Shown: positions 34,245-42,156 of the stretch, piece after piece
Layout: each line of letters opens with the position of its first letter
How positions within the stretch are numbered: position 1 is the first letter of the stretch
Source of the DNA: Jannaschia sp. CCS1
GTDB taxonomy: Bacteria; Pseudomonadota; Alphaproteobacteria; Rhodobacterales; Rhodobacteraceae
Direction: 5' to 3'
NCBI RefSeq assembly: GCF_000013565.1
Contig: NC_007802.1
Span: 682,001-746,000 of the forward strand
Length of the DNA: 64,000 bases
Made by a program: the position numbers and the translations under genes
Notes under the pieces: generated by a model
Database searches by the model: none
Told to the model about the DNA's origin: nothing
Seen by the model: the letters and a program-made list of their open reading frames with translations, nothing else

Positions 34245-34808
34245 TTAGTCGAAGTCCTGGCCCAGAGGCGCGGTATCGGATGTATCCGGTTTATCGCCGC
34301 CGATAAGACCATCGGGCATATCGACGATCACACGGCCCGCGGCGATATCTACCGTGGGCACGACGGCCAGCGTGAAGGGGATCAGGAGGCCGGACGGCAG
34401 GCCCGGGCCGCTGAGTTCCAGAATGTCGCCCGCGCCGTGGTTGGCCACAGACGCCACTGTGCCGATGACCTCTCCGCCTGTGTCGAGGACCGTGAGGCCC
34501 ACAAGGTCGGCGTGGTAGAACTCGTCATCGGGCAGTGAGGGCAGGGCAGAGCGGGGCGCATAAAGGCGGGTGCCGCGCAGGGCGTCAGCATCCTCCTTCG
34601 TGGCGACGCCCGAGAGCATCGCCGCGTAGCCCGCTTTCACGGGCCGCGTGAGGGTAATGGTGTAGGTCTGCGCTCCGTCTTCCGTGGACAGGGGGCCGTA
34701 GGAGCCGATGTCCGATGGCTCTGCGCAGAAGCTTTTCAAACGCACTTCGCCCCGGACGCCAAAGGAGCCGGAGATCGCGCCGACGCAGGTGTGGTCCGGG
34801 TTGGTCAT
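34245..34808 (-). CDS. rimM: Ribosome maturation factor RimM
   Basis: A 187-residue protein needed for 16S rRNA processing and 30S assembly. [20 protein letters not shown] is the RimM N-domain, and [32 protein letters not shown] is the PRC-barrel linker region. The ATG at 34808 gives the family start ([17 protein letters not shown]); the frame is open further back. It follows a small membrane-protein gene by seven bases in the rpsP unit. Confidence 0.95.
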   Translation of the reverse strand: MTNPDHTCVGAISGSFGVRGEVRLKSFCAEPSDIGSYGPLSTEDGAQTYTITLTRPVKAGYAAMLSGVATKEDADALRGTRLYAPRSALPSLPDDEFYHADLVGLTVLDTGGEVIGTVASVANHGAGDILELSGPGLPSGLLIPFTLAVVPTVDIAAGRVIVDMPDGLIGGDKPDTSDTAPLGQDFD

Positions 34809-34815
34809 AGGGGCC

Positions 34816-35022
34816 TCAGGCAATAACGGGGACGGGGGTGATCCGCTGCACCTCTGGCAGGGGATCGGGGGGACCATCGGCGCGCAACAGCGCGATGATC
34901 CACCCCAGGGTCAGGAGGGACAGGGCACAGAGCCCCGCCCCGAACCAACGCAAGACCCGACCCCGCGCCGTGACCCACAGGACAAGTCCTGCGAGCGCTG
35001 CGACAACGAGCAGGCCGAGCAT
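34816..35022 (-). CDS. Small two-helix membrane protein between rpsP and rimM
   Basis: A 68-residue protein with two hydrophobic helices ([20 protein letters not shown] and [21 protein letters not shown]) and a proline-rich end. It lies five bases after rpsP and seven before rimM, on the same strand, so it belongs to the operon. I do not recognise a family. No motif suggests an enzyme. Confidence 0.65.
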   Translation of the reverse strand: MLGLLVVAALAGLVLWVTARGRVLRWFGAGLCALSLLTLGWIIALLRADGPPDPLPEVQRITPVPVIA

Positions 35023-35027
35023 TCGTT

Positions 35028-35420
35028 TTATTCCTCAGCGGCGGCCTCGGCTGCGGGTGCTTCTGCCGGGGCTTCAGCGGCGGCGGATGCCTTTGCGGCT
35101 TTCTCTTCCGCCCGCTCCACGGCTTTCTTGCCGGGCTGCGCCTTCTTCATGTTGGCCCGCTCTTTCTTGGGCGTATGGCCTGCGGCTTCCAGGAAGCGGC
35201 TGATCCGGTCGGTGGGCTGTGCGCCCTGATCGAGCCAGTGCTGCACGCGCTCCATATCCATCTTCACGCGATCTTCGCTGTCCTTGGGCAGGAGCGGGTT
35301 GTAGGTGCCGAGCTTTTCGATGAAGCGGCCATCGCGGGGCATGCGGCTGTCGGAGGCGACAATGCGGTAAAACGGACGTTTCTTGGAACCGCCGCGGGCG
35401 AGACGAATTTTCATAGCCAT
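35028..35420 (-). CDS. rpsP: 30S ribosomal protein S16
   Basis: A 130-residue S16: [39 protein letters not shown] is the canonical core. The C-terminus is extended by an alanine-, lysine- and glutamate-rich tail (about residues 85-130), usual for alphaproteobacteria. AGGAG before the ATG at 35420 supports that start over the internal Met. S16 stabilises the body of the 30S subunit. Confidence 0.97.
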   Translation of the reverse strand: MAMKIRLARGGSKKRPFYRIVASDSRMPRDGRFIEKLGTYNPLLPKDSEDRVKMDMERVQHWLDQGAQPTDRISRFLEAAGHTPKKERANMKKAQPGKKAVERAEEKAAKASAAAEAPAEAPAAEAAAEE

Positions 35421-35459
35421 GGTGAGTATCTCCTGGTGAAGTCTGATGGGCGGATGCCC

Positions 35460-35756
35460 CTAAGATTGATGTTGTTCGTGGTGACGGATGACTTCGTCGA
35501 TGACGAAGCGCATGAGTTTCTTGGCGAAATCCGGGTCCAGATCGGCCCGTTTCGACAAGTCTTCTAACCGGGCAATCTGCGTAGCTTCACGCACGGGATC
35601 GCTCGGGGGAAGGTCGTGCTCGGCTTTCAGACGGCCGACGGCCTGGGTGTGCTTGAAGCGCTCGCCCAGGGTGTAAATCAGAATGGCATCGAGCCGGTCG
35701 ATGCTGTCGCGGTGGCCCGACAGGACCTCCGCGGCGCGGGTGACGGTGTCGTTCAT
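35460..35756 (-). CDS. Chorismate mutase (AroQ type)
   Basis: A 98-residue all-helical AroQ-class mutase that turns chorismate into prephenate. The active-site basic residues expected from the family are in HRDSIDRLDAILIYTLGERFKHTQAVGRLKAEH, and the second half RLEDLSKRADLDPDFAKKLMRFVIDEVIRHHEQ carries the C-terminal helix. Its start overlaps the stop of the GNAT gene before it by four bases, and it precedes rpsP by 40 bases. Confidence 0.92.
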   Translation of the reverse strand: MNDTVTRAAEVLSGHRDSIDRLDAILIYTLGERFKHTQAVGRLKAEHDLPPSDPVREATQIARLEDLSKRADLDPDFAKKLMRFVIDEVIRHHEQHQS

Positions 35757-36247
35757 AAGGGGGCTCCGCTATGCTGCCAGATTGTGCAGGCGGCGTTGTG
35801 GTCCGGTGCGAGACCGGTATCTCGTGCACCCAGTTTCTCGGCCACGCGTCGTGAGGGTGCGTTATCAGTGCCGATATAACTGACGATGCGCTGCTCCCCG
35901 AGGATCGTTTGCGCCCAATCAAGAACGGCCCGGGCAGCCTCGGTCGCGTAGCCTTTGCCGCGTCCCGGCGCAAACACGTTCCAGCCGATCTCGACGTCCG
36001 CGTGGCGGGGCGGATGGTGGATGCCGCAGGAGCCGACGACGCCGGACGCATCCTCAAGCATGAACCAGCCGAAGCCATGTAGGGACCAATGCCCCGCGTC
36101 ACTCGCGAAGAGGGTCCACGCATGTTTCAACGTGTGCGGCCCACCAACGGCAAGGCTGGCGTCCGAGGTATAGAAATCGCGGTAAGCGTCCCAGTCAGCC
36201 AGGCGTGGCAAGCGCAGGGTCAGGCGGTCGGTGTGAAGTATCGTCAT
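35753..36247 (-). CDS. GNAT-family N-acetyltransferase, tandem copy 5
   Basis: A 164-residue RimJ/RimL-type acetyltransferase. TDRLTLRLP starts the fold, GHWSLHGFG is shared with the other copies, and the acetyl-CoA loop is GRGKGYATEAARAV, the only copy with a canonical arginine before GKGYA. The ATG overlaps the previous copy by four bases (ATGA) and its stop overlaps the chorismate mutase start. It is the last of five. The substrate, protein or small molecule, is not determined. Confidence 0.88.
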   Translation of the reverse strand: MTILHTDRLTLRLPRLADWDAYRDFYTSDASLAVGGPHTLKHAWTLFASDAGHWSLHGFGWFMLEDASGVVGSCGIHHPPRHADVEIGWNVFAPGRGKGYATEAARAVLDWAQTILGEQRIVSYIGTDNAPSRRVAEKLGARDTGLAPDHNAACTIWQHSGAPL

Positions 36248-36756
36248 GCCAACACCTCCGCCGGTGAGGGATGGCGGAAGACGAGCGCATCGGCGTTTGG
36301 GTGGACGGCTTCGGTGTCCTGGGTGCAGCCAAGGCGCTTGGCCAAAGCAATGGAGCGCGCGTTGTCGCGGTGGATATAGCTGACGGCAGTGGGCCAGCCA
36401 AATGGCCCATAGCACTGAGCGCGCGCGGCTGTTGCGGCCTCAAAGGCATATCCTTTGCCCTCATAGCCATCCCACATCAGCCAGCCGATCTCCTGCTCGG
36501 GCCAAAGATCCGGATACCAGCAGCCGACAAGGCCAATAGGCGTGTCATCCTTCAACGTTACGCTCCACATGCCAAATCCACGCAGGTGCCAATGGCCGAT
36601 CTCGGCGGCGAATAGGATCCAGGACTTCTTATCATCTTCAGCGGGACCACCTGTGTAGCGAGACCGATCCGACGCGAAGTAATCGCGAAAGGCGGGCCAA
36701 TCACGGGCCTCGGGGCCGCGCAGGGTCAGGTGTTCGGTTTGCAGCGTCGGGATCAT
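36244..36756 (-). CDS. GNAT-family N-acetyltransferase, tandem copy 4
   Basis: A 170-residue GNAT protein. It has TEHLTLRGPE, GHWHLRGFGMW, EIGWLMWDGYEGKGYAFEAATAA (acetyl-CoA loop, about residues 90-112) and DNARSIALAKRLGC. Its end HPSPAEVLA is identical to that of copy 3. The start is coupled to copy 3 by an ATGA overlap. Functional residues for acetyl-CoA binding are intact apart from a glutamate where R or Q is usual. Confidence 0.88.
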   Translation of the reverse strand: MIPTLQTEHLTLRGPEARDWPAFRDYFASDRSRYTGGPAEDDKKSWILFAAEIGHWHLRGFGMWSVTLKDDTPIGLVGCWYPDLWPEQEIGWLMWDGYEGKGYAFEAATAARAQCYGPFGWPTAVSYIHRDNARSIALAKRLGCTQDTEAVHPNADALVFRHPSPAEVLA

Positions 36757-36776
36757 GCCAACACCTCCGCCGGTGA
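36245..36776. repeat. 23-base identical repeat at GNAT gene junctions
   Basis: The bases from CATGCCAACACCTCC to GGTGA are identical at 36245-36267 and 36754-36776, each spanning the end of one GNAT gene and the start of the next. A more diverged version lies at 37269. The repeat encodes the shared end SPAEVLA plus the ATGA coupling, which is a trace of recent tandem duplication or gene conversion. Confidence 0.65.
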
Positions 36777-37271
36777 AGGGTGACGCCAGATATGCATCGT
36801 GCCGAAGACCTCATGGGTGAAGGTGCCATCGGGGCCGCAGCCAAGCTTTTGCGCCAACGCGAGGGAGCGGGTGTTGTCCGGCGCGACGAAGCTGACCGCC
36901 GTCTCCCAGTCCAGCGTCTGGTAGGCGTAGTCGCGCGCCAGTCTGGCGGCCTCAAACGCGTATCCCTTGCCTTCCGCGCCCTCGAACAGGGTCCAGGCGA
37001 GTTCCGGCTCGGGCCAGTCATAGGGGTAATGTGGGCCGACGATGCCGAGGGCCGTTTCCTCATATCCCGTCTCGGTGATGATCCAGCGCCCATAGCCCCG
37101 CATGTCCCAATGGCCGATCAAGCCCGCGAGATATTGCCAGGACTCCGCCTTGCTGGACGGCCCGCCGACGAAGCGCGCGCGGTCCGACGCGCGGAACGCG
37201 GCGATGGCCTCAAAATCTGAGGGCGACGGGCCGCGCAGGGTCAGGCGCTCGGACAGGAGGGTGGGGATCAT
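36753..37271 (-). CDS. GNAT-family N-acetyltransferase, tandem copy 3
   Basis: A 172-residue GNAT protein: SERLTLRGPSPSDF, GHWDMRGYGRW, LAWTLFEGAEGKGYAFEAARLARD, VAPDNTRSLALAQKLGCG and the end WRHPSPAEVLA. It is most like copy 4, to judge by shared runs. The ATG at 37271 is used, with an ATGA overlap with copy 2; the frame is open upstream but inside copy 2. Confidence 0.88.
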   Translation of the reverse strand: MIPTLLSERLTLRGPSPSDFEAIAAFRASDRARFVGGPSSKAESWQYLAGLIGHWDMRGYGRWIITETGYEETALGIVGPHYPYDWPEPELAWTLFEGAEGKGYAFEAARLARDYAYQTLDWETAVSFVAPDNTRSLALAQKLGCGPDGTFTHEVFGTMHIWRHPSPAEVLA

Positions 37272-37807
37272 GTCAGGACCTCCGACGGGGTCGGGTGGCG
37301 GTAGACGATATCGTCTGGATGGGGGCCGGCCTGCGTTTCGTCGATCACACAGCCCAGGCGTGTGGCCAGCGCGGCAGAGCGGGTGTTGCCTGCGTCGATG
37401 AAACTGACCGCGCCATCCCATCCGAGGTCGGTGTAGCAGTGGCGCCGAATTTCAGTGACGGCCTCAAACGCGAAGCCGTGGCCCTCGGATGCCGGGTCCC
37501 AAACGGTCCAGCTGAGTTCCTTCTGCGGAATCGGCTCCGGATGCCACGGCCCCATGGAGCCGACGACGGTGCCGGTATCCTTCCGCACGACCGCGAAACA
37601 TCCGTAGCCACGCAATTGCCAGTGGCCGATGATGGCGGCGAGCATCCGCCAGGCATGGCCCACGTCTTTCTCGGTCCCGCCACCGACGAAATGTGCGCGC
37701 TCCGACAGGACGAAGGCTTTGAACGCGTCAAAGTCCTGCGCCTCCGGGGCGCGGAAGGTCAGGCGCTCGGTCTCAAGCTGCGGGATATGGGACAAATGCG
37801 GAGTCAT
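37268..37807 (-). CDS. GNAT-family N-acetyltransferase, tandem copy 2
   Basis: A 179-residue GNAT protein. It has ETERLTFRAPEAQDF, GHWQLRGYGCF, ELSWTVWDPASEGHGFAFEAV and AGNTRSAALATRLGC. The acetyl-CoA loop is SEGHGFAFEAV, with histidine in place of the lysine present in the other copies, so activity may differ. The ATG at 37807 overlaps the stop of copy 1 by four bases. Confidence 0.87.
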   Translation of the reverse strand: MTPHLSHIPQLETERLTFRAPEAQDFDAFKAFVLSERAHFVGGGTEKDVGHAWRMLAAIIGHWQLRGYGCFAVVRKDTGTVVGSMGPWHPEPIPQKELSWTVWDPASEGHGFAFEAVTEIRRHCYTDLGWDGAVSFIDAGNTRSAALATRLGCVIDETQAGPHPDDIVYRHPTPSEVLT

Positions 37808-38331
37808 GTTTGCGCCTCGCTGGGGTGGCGCCAGATGTTGAACGGGCCGTATTCGGAATGTGTCCACTCACCATCACGTACCGCGCCAAGACGTTCGGCC
37901 ACGAGGGCCGAGCGTGGATTATCGGGCGCGCAGGAGCTGATCAAGCGGTCCAACCCGTGGGTCTCGTAGGCATTGGTGCGGGCCGCGCGCGCGGCTTCCT
38001 GCGCGACGCCCTTGCCCAGACCGTCGCCCCAGACACTCCAACCGACTTCGGCCTCGGGCCAGTCTTCGGGGTGGTGCAGGCCGACCAGGCCAATGGCTGT
38101 GTCCTGGCCTTTCCACGTCACCATCCAACGCCCGTACCCGCGCAGCATCCAATGCCCCGCGATGCCTGCCAACATGCGCCACGTCTCGGCCGTATCGATG
38201 GGGCCGCCGATGGGCGCGGAGGCCTCTGTGGCGAAGAAGGCAGCAAACGGTTCCACGTCCTGCGGGCCCGGGGCGCGCAGGGTCAAACGCTCGGTCTCCA
38301 GCGTGGGGATATGGAACGTCGTCTGGGTCAT
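37804..38331 (-). CDS. GNAT-family N-acetyltransferase, tandem copy 1
   Basis: A 175-residue GNAT protein and the first of the five: ETERLTLRAPGPQDV, GHWMLRGYGRW, EVGWSVWGDGLGKGVAQEAARAAR and DNPRSALVAERLGAV. Its start shares one base with the NIPSNAP stop. In roseobacters one or a few GNAT genes in this position are common; five is more than I would expect. Confidence 0.88.
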   Translation of the reverse strand: MTQTTFHIPTLETERLTLRAPGPQDVEPFAAFFATEASAPIGGPIDTAETWRMLAGIAGHWMLRGYGRWMVTWKGQDTAIGLVGLHHPEDWPEAEVGWSVWGDGLGKGVAQEAARAARTNAYETHGLDRLISSCAPDNPRSALVAERLGAVRDGEWTHSEYGPFNIWRHPSEAQT

Positions 38332-38663
38332 CAGAGGCCAAGCTCATCGACAGTTGCGCCATTCATCAATGGCTTGGTGAAAGATCTGTCATATCTGCGA
38401 ATGCACTTGGTGGCCGTGGCGTGGGCATAGGCGCGGAGGCATTCGGGATCGTCCCACATGCGGGCGCGGTACGCCTCATAGTCAGCGAGCGACGGGAACG
38501 AGAAGTGGCAATATGCGATGTCGTTCGGTCCCTCATGGGGCATGTGGTAGCCGTGGTGCATCCCGCCAAGTTTCGTCACCAGATGAATCCACGCACGGGC
38601 GTAGACCTCAAACTCAGGAAGCTTGTCGGGGTCGATCTCATATCTGACGGTGCAGGTGATCAC
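38331..38663 (-). CDS. NIPSNAP-family protein
   Basis: A 110-residue protein of the NIPSNAP group (dimeric alpha-beta barrel). MITCTVRYEIDPDKLPEFEVYARAWIHLVTKLGGMHHGYHMPHEGPNDIAYCHFSFPSLADYEAYRARM is the family core. The start overlaps the ffh stop by four bases. The function is unknown; some related folds are monooxygenases, others signalling proteins. Confidence 0.85.
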   Translation of the reverse strand: MITCTVRYEIDPDKLPEFEVYARAWIHLVTKLGGMHHGYHMPHEGPNDIAYCHFSFPSLADYEAYRARMWDDPECLRAYAHATATKCIRRYDRSFTKPLMNGATVDELGL

Positions 38664-40165
38664 TTCTTCTTACCCAACCCGCTCAGATCACCCATGCCGC
38701 CCAAGCCGGGCAGCCCGCCGCCGCCCGCACCCATCTGCTTGGCCGCGCGTTCCAGCGCCTTGGGGTCCATGCCACCCATGCCAGCCGCATCCATGCCAGC
38801 CGGCATACCGCCGCCCTTGCCCATCAGCGCGCCGAGGCCGCCCCGCATCAGGCCTTTCTTGCCCATTTTGCCCATCTTCTTCATCGCATCCGCCATCTGG
38901 CGGTGCATCTTCAGCAGCTTATTGAGGTCAGACACATCCTGCCCCGCGCCCTTGGCAATGCGCTTCTTGCGGGACGCCTGCAACATGCCCGGATTGGCGC
39001 GTTCCTTTTTGGTCATCGACTGGATCAGCGCCACCTGACGCACAATAACCTTGTCGTCAAAACCGGCCTCTTCGATCTGTTTTGACATCTTGGCCATGCC
39101 GGGCATCATGCCCATCATGCCTTGCATGCCGCCCATCTTCTGCATCTGCTCAAGCTGGCCCTTCAGGTCGTTCATGTTGAACTGACCCTTCTGGAACCGC
39201 TTCATCATGCGCTCGGCCTGTTCGGCCTCCAGCGTCTCCTGCGCCTTCTCGACCAGGGCCACGATGTCGCCCATGCCAAGGATGCGGCCCGCGATGCGCT
39301 CGGGCTCGAACGTCTCGATCGCGTCCATCTTCTCGCCGAGACCGACGAAGCGGATGGGCTTGCCAGTGATCTCTCGCATCGAGAGCGCCGCACCGCCGCG
39401 CCCGTCGCCGTCCATCCGGGTCAGGACAACGCCCGAGACGCCGATCTTGTCATCGAATTCCGTCGCGACATTGACCGCGTCCTGACCTGTCAGGCCGTCC
39501 ACGACCAGCAGCGTCTCACGCGGGTTGGCCACGTCACGTACGGCAGCGGCCTGGGCGATCAGCTCTGCGTCGATGTGCAACCGGCCCGCAGTGTCGAGCA
39601 TATAGACGTCATATCCGGCCAGAGACGCCTGCGTCTTCGCCCGCTTGGCGATCTGAACGGGATCTTCACCGGGCACGATGGGCAGGGTGTCCACGCCGAT
39701 CTGCGTGCCGAGGATCGCCAACTGCTCCATCGCCGCCGGACGGTTGGTGTCCAAAGACGCCATAAGCACCTTCTTGCCCTCACGGTCCTTCAACCGCTTG
39801 GCCAGTTTCGCCGTCGTCGTCGTCTTACCGGAGCCCTGAAGGCCGACCATCAGGATCGGCGCGGGCGGGTTGTCGATTTTCAAAACGCCGGGATCATCCG
39901 CGCCGCGCAGGGTGGCGATCAATTCGTCATGGACGATCTTGATGACCTGCTGGCCGGGGGTGATCGACTTGGTGACGGCAGCCCCCGTCGCCTTCTTTTC
40001 CACGTTCTTGATGAAGGTCCGTGCGACGGGCAGTGAGACGTCCGCCTCCAACAGCGCGACCCGCACTTCGCGGAGCGCGGTGCGAACGTCATCCTCCGAC
40101 AGCGCGCCCTGTTTGGTGAGGCGGTCAAAGACGCCACCAAGGCGCTCGGATAGGTTCTCAAACAT
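38660..40165 (-). CDS. ffh: Signal recognition particle protein Ffh
   Basis: A 501-residue SRP54 homologue that targets nascent membrane proteins. The N domain is residues 1-90. The G domain has GLQGSGKTTTTAKLAKRL (about 107-124), DTNRPAAMEQL, DTAGRLHID and GLGEKMDAIE. The M domain is methionine-rich (MQGMMGMMPGMAKM) and ends in a glycine- and methionine-rich tail. It leads a coupled minus-strand operon through NIPSNAP, the GNAT genes and chorismate mutase to rpsP. Confidence 0.97.
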   Translation of the reverse strand: MFENLSERLGGVFDRLTKQGALSEDDVRTALREVRVALLEADVSLPVARTFIKNVEKKATGAAVTKSITPGQQVIKIVHDELIATLRGADDPGVLKIDNPPAPILMVGLQGSGKTTTTAKLAKRLKDREGKKVLMASLDTNRPAAMEQLAILGTQIGVDTLPIVPGEDPVQIAKRAKTQASLAGYDVYMLDTAGRLHIDAELIAQAAAVRDVANPRETLLVVDGLTGQDAVNVATEFDDKIGVSGVVLTRMDGDGRGGAALSMREITGKPIRFVGLGEKMDAIETFEPERIAGRILGMGDIVALVEKAQETLEAEQAERMMKRFQKGQFNMNDLKGQLEQMQKMGGMQGMMGMMPGMAKMSKQIEEAGFDDKVIVRQVALIQSMTKKERANPGMLQASRKKRIAKGAGQDVSDLNKLLKMHRQMADAMKKMGKMGKKGLMRGGLGALMGKGGGMPAGMDAAGMGGMDPKALERAAKQMGAGGGGLPGLGGMGDLSGLGKKK

Positions 40166-40423
40166 GGGCGTGGCCCCTTTCGCGATCTCGGATACCCCAA
40201 TCAGATAAGGGGCAGTGCCTTATTTCCCAAGTCCCGAGACGCAACACGCCCCTTTGTCTGGTTTCGACAGAGGCACCGCCAAAACGAGATTTGCCCCCGT
40301 GGGCGAAACTCGCTGACGGGGGGCGATCCTGCGGACGCGCGCGGGACCGGGAAGCTTGGCTTTCCGGCTATTGATGCGGGGAATAGGGCGGTTGGTGTAG
40401 GGAGTCAATCGGTCGGCGAGATT

Positions 40424-40933
40424 TCACGTACACTCGGCGGCCAGCGCCACCACGTCGCCTGCCAGCATGTCGCCATCGGCGTGCAGCGTGAACGAGCGGC
40501 GCAGGTCCATCGCGTCCCATTCAGGCTGGGTCATCGGTGGGGCCGTGTCGGGCCTTGTACCCGGTTCGCCAAACAGCGTCAGCGCCATGGGCCCGTTGAA
40601 GTCTGTTCCGGCGAAGGAAAACCCCTCCACGTCATTGGCGTAGACACCGATCAGATCCGCGGCAAATCCACGGGAGGTGGTGATCAGGGTCCAGATCGGG
40701 CCGGAAATGTCATCGCCAAGCGTCATCTGGCCTGTGGCGTAATGGGCCATGGTGCCGCCCTCCTGCCGGAAGGTCTGGCCGCTGGTTTCAAACTCCGCCG
40801 TGCCGGGCAGTTGCGTGCCGGGACGGATAAAGCCCACGCCCTGGGTCACCTCTATGGTGAATTCCAAAGCGCAGGTTTGTGCGGTGGCCGGGGGGGCGAG
40901 GCAGAGGGCAAGGGCGACAAGAAGGTAGCGCAT
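40424..40933 (-). CDS. Exported protein of unknown function
   Basis: A 169-residue protein with a signal peptide (MRYLLVALALCLAPPATAQ) and a beta-rich body with conserved-looking strands (CALEFTIEVTQGVGFIRPG, ATGQMTLGDDISGPIWTLITTSRG, GPMALTLFGEPG). Two cysteines remain in the mature part, at its start and end (TCALEF and AAECT), and could form one disulphide. I do not recognise the family. It stands alone downstream of the DoxX gene. Confidence 0.65.
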   Translation of the reverse strand: MRYLLVALALCLAPPATAQTCALEFTIEVTQGVGFIRPGTQLPGTAEFETSGQTFRQEGGTMAHYATGQMTLGDDISGPIWTLITTSRGFAADLIGVYANDVEGFSFAGTDFNGPMALTLFGEPGTRPDTAPPMTQPEWDAMDLRRSFTLHADGDMLAGDVVALAAECT

Positions 40934-40997
40934 GGAGAAAGAGGTAGCACAGTTTTGCGCCGCGCCAAACCGGCACGGCGGATCGCTGTAGGGCAGG

Positions 40998-41354
40998 TCA
41001 GCTTGCGGTGCCGGGTATCTGTGCGCGATGGGCGTACAGGATATAGGCGGCCAGCACACCCAGAACCGTCGCGGGCAGTGCGGATGGGCCTAGGACCAGG
41101 ATGTGGAACGCCACCGCCGCAACCATCGTAGCCAGCAAGAGTGCGGCGCCCAGGGCCTGCTTTCCCGGCACCCACAATAGCACGGCGGAGGCGACTTCGA
41201 TCCCGCCCGTCACGTAGCGGAACCATTGACCCCATCCGATGGCGTCGAACGTGGCGACCATCATTTCGGCTCCGATCAGCTTGGCGGCGCCCGCGGCCCC
41301 GAAGGCCAGCGTGAGAAGGGCTTTCACGGCGAGGGGGAGGTATTTGCCAATCAT
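40998..41354 (-). CDS. DoxX-family membrane protein
   Basis: A 118-residue membrane protein with four helices in the DoxX pattern (ALLTLAFGAAGAAKLIGAEMM, then YVTGGIEVASAVLLWVPG, ALGAALLLATMVAAVAFHILVL and TVLGVLAAYILY). The AGAAKL motif after the first helix is typical. Family members take part in respiration or quinone metabolism, but the role here is unknown. The ATG overlaps the azoreductase stop by four bases, so the two are one operon under a divergent LysR. Confidence 0.87.
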   Translation of the reverse strand: MIGKYLPLAVKALLTLAFGAAGAAKLIGAEMMVATFDAIGWGQWFRYVTGGIEVASAVLLWVPGKQALGAALLLATMVAAVAFHILVLGPSALPATVLGVLAAYILYAHRAQIPGTAS

Positions 41355-41926
41355 GCTGCCAACGCCTCGATCTGGGTTTGCGCGGTTTTGTGGGCCGCGT
41401 CCGGGTCAACCATCAGCCGATCCGCCGTCACGAAGGTCACGTCGGTGATCCCGATGAAGCCAAGCACGTGGCGCATGTACCCGGTGGCAAAGTCGATATC
41501 CGACCCGGCTTCCGTTCCGCCGGAGGCCACGGCCACAATGGCGCGTTTGCCCTCCAACAGACCCTTCGGACCGGTTTCGGTGTATTGAAACGTCACGCCG
41601 GCGCGGGCGATCTGGTCGACCCAGGCTTTCAGCGCGGCGGGCACACCGAAATTGTAGATGGGCAGGCCGATCACCAGCGTATCGGCGGCTTGCACCTCGG
41701 CCACCAGCGTGTCGGAGAGGGATAACGTCTCCTGCTGCTGTGCGGTGCGCTGGTCTGCCGGGGTGAAATTCGCGCCGATCCAGGCCTCATCCAGCTGTGG
41801 GATCGCCGTGGTCAGATCTCTGATCGTAACCTCCCCGCCGAGGAGGTCAACAATCTGGGTGGTCAAATCGCGGGAGACGGAGCCGTCCCGGCGGGCAGAG
41901 GCATCAATGCGAAGAATGTGGGTCAT
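41351..41926 (-). CDS. azoR: FMN-dependent NADH-azoreductase
   Basis: A 191-residue flavodoxin-like quinone/azo reductase. ILRIDASARRDGSVSRDLT is the FMN phosphate loop, GLPIYNFGVPAALKAWVDQIARAGVTFQYTETGPKGLLEGKRAIVAVASGG is the core of the family, and VTFVTADRLM follows. It reduces quinones and azo dyes by two electrons using NADH. The ATG at 41926 gives the standard start MTHILRIDASAR. It is coupled to a DoxX gene and faces a LysR gene. Confidence 0.92.
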   Translation of the reverse strand: MTHILRIDASARRDGSVSRDLTTQIVDLLGGEVTIRDLTTAIPQLDEAWIGANFTPADQRTAQQQETLSLSDTLVAEVQAADTLVIGLPIYNFGVPAALKAWVDQIARAGVTFQYTETGPKGLLEGKRAIVAVASGGTEAGSDIDFATGYMRHVLGFIGITDVTFVTADRLMVDPDAAHKTAQTQIEALAA

Positions 41927-41981
41927 AGCCTGGGTCCTGTGGTTGCAAAACGTTGGCCAGAACGTGGGGCTATACAAAAAT

Positions 41982-42037
41982 GATCGCAATTCGCGTTTTT
42001 GCAATGCTTTTGTGCGCAAATGCACGACATTGCGATC
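41982..42037. promoter_or_regulatory. Long-spaced inverted repeat between azoR and lysR
   Basis: GATCGCAAT at 41982-41990 is inverted as ATTGCGATC at 42029-42037, with a 38-base spacer that also contains TTTTGCAATGC and TGTGCGCAAATGCAC. This arrangement in the 230-base divergent gap could hold two half-sites of the LysR regulator. The gap shows no gene. Confidence 0.45.
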
Positions 42038-42156
42038 CGGTCGAAAGTTTAATCCGCCAGGCCGCGCATACGTTGCGTTCTGCGGACTGTGCACGCATTG
42101 TCTGCCTTGGGGCTATGTGTGTGGGATATTGCACATGGAACGGAGTGTGGGGACGC

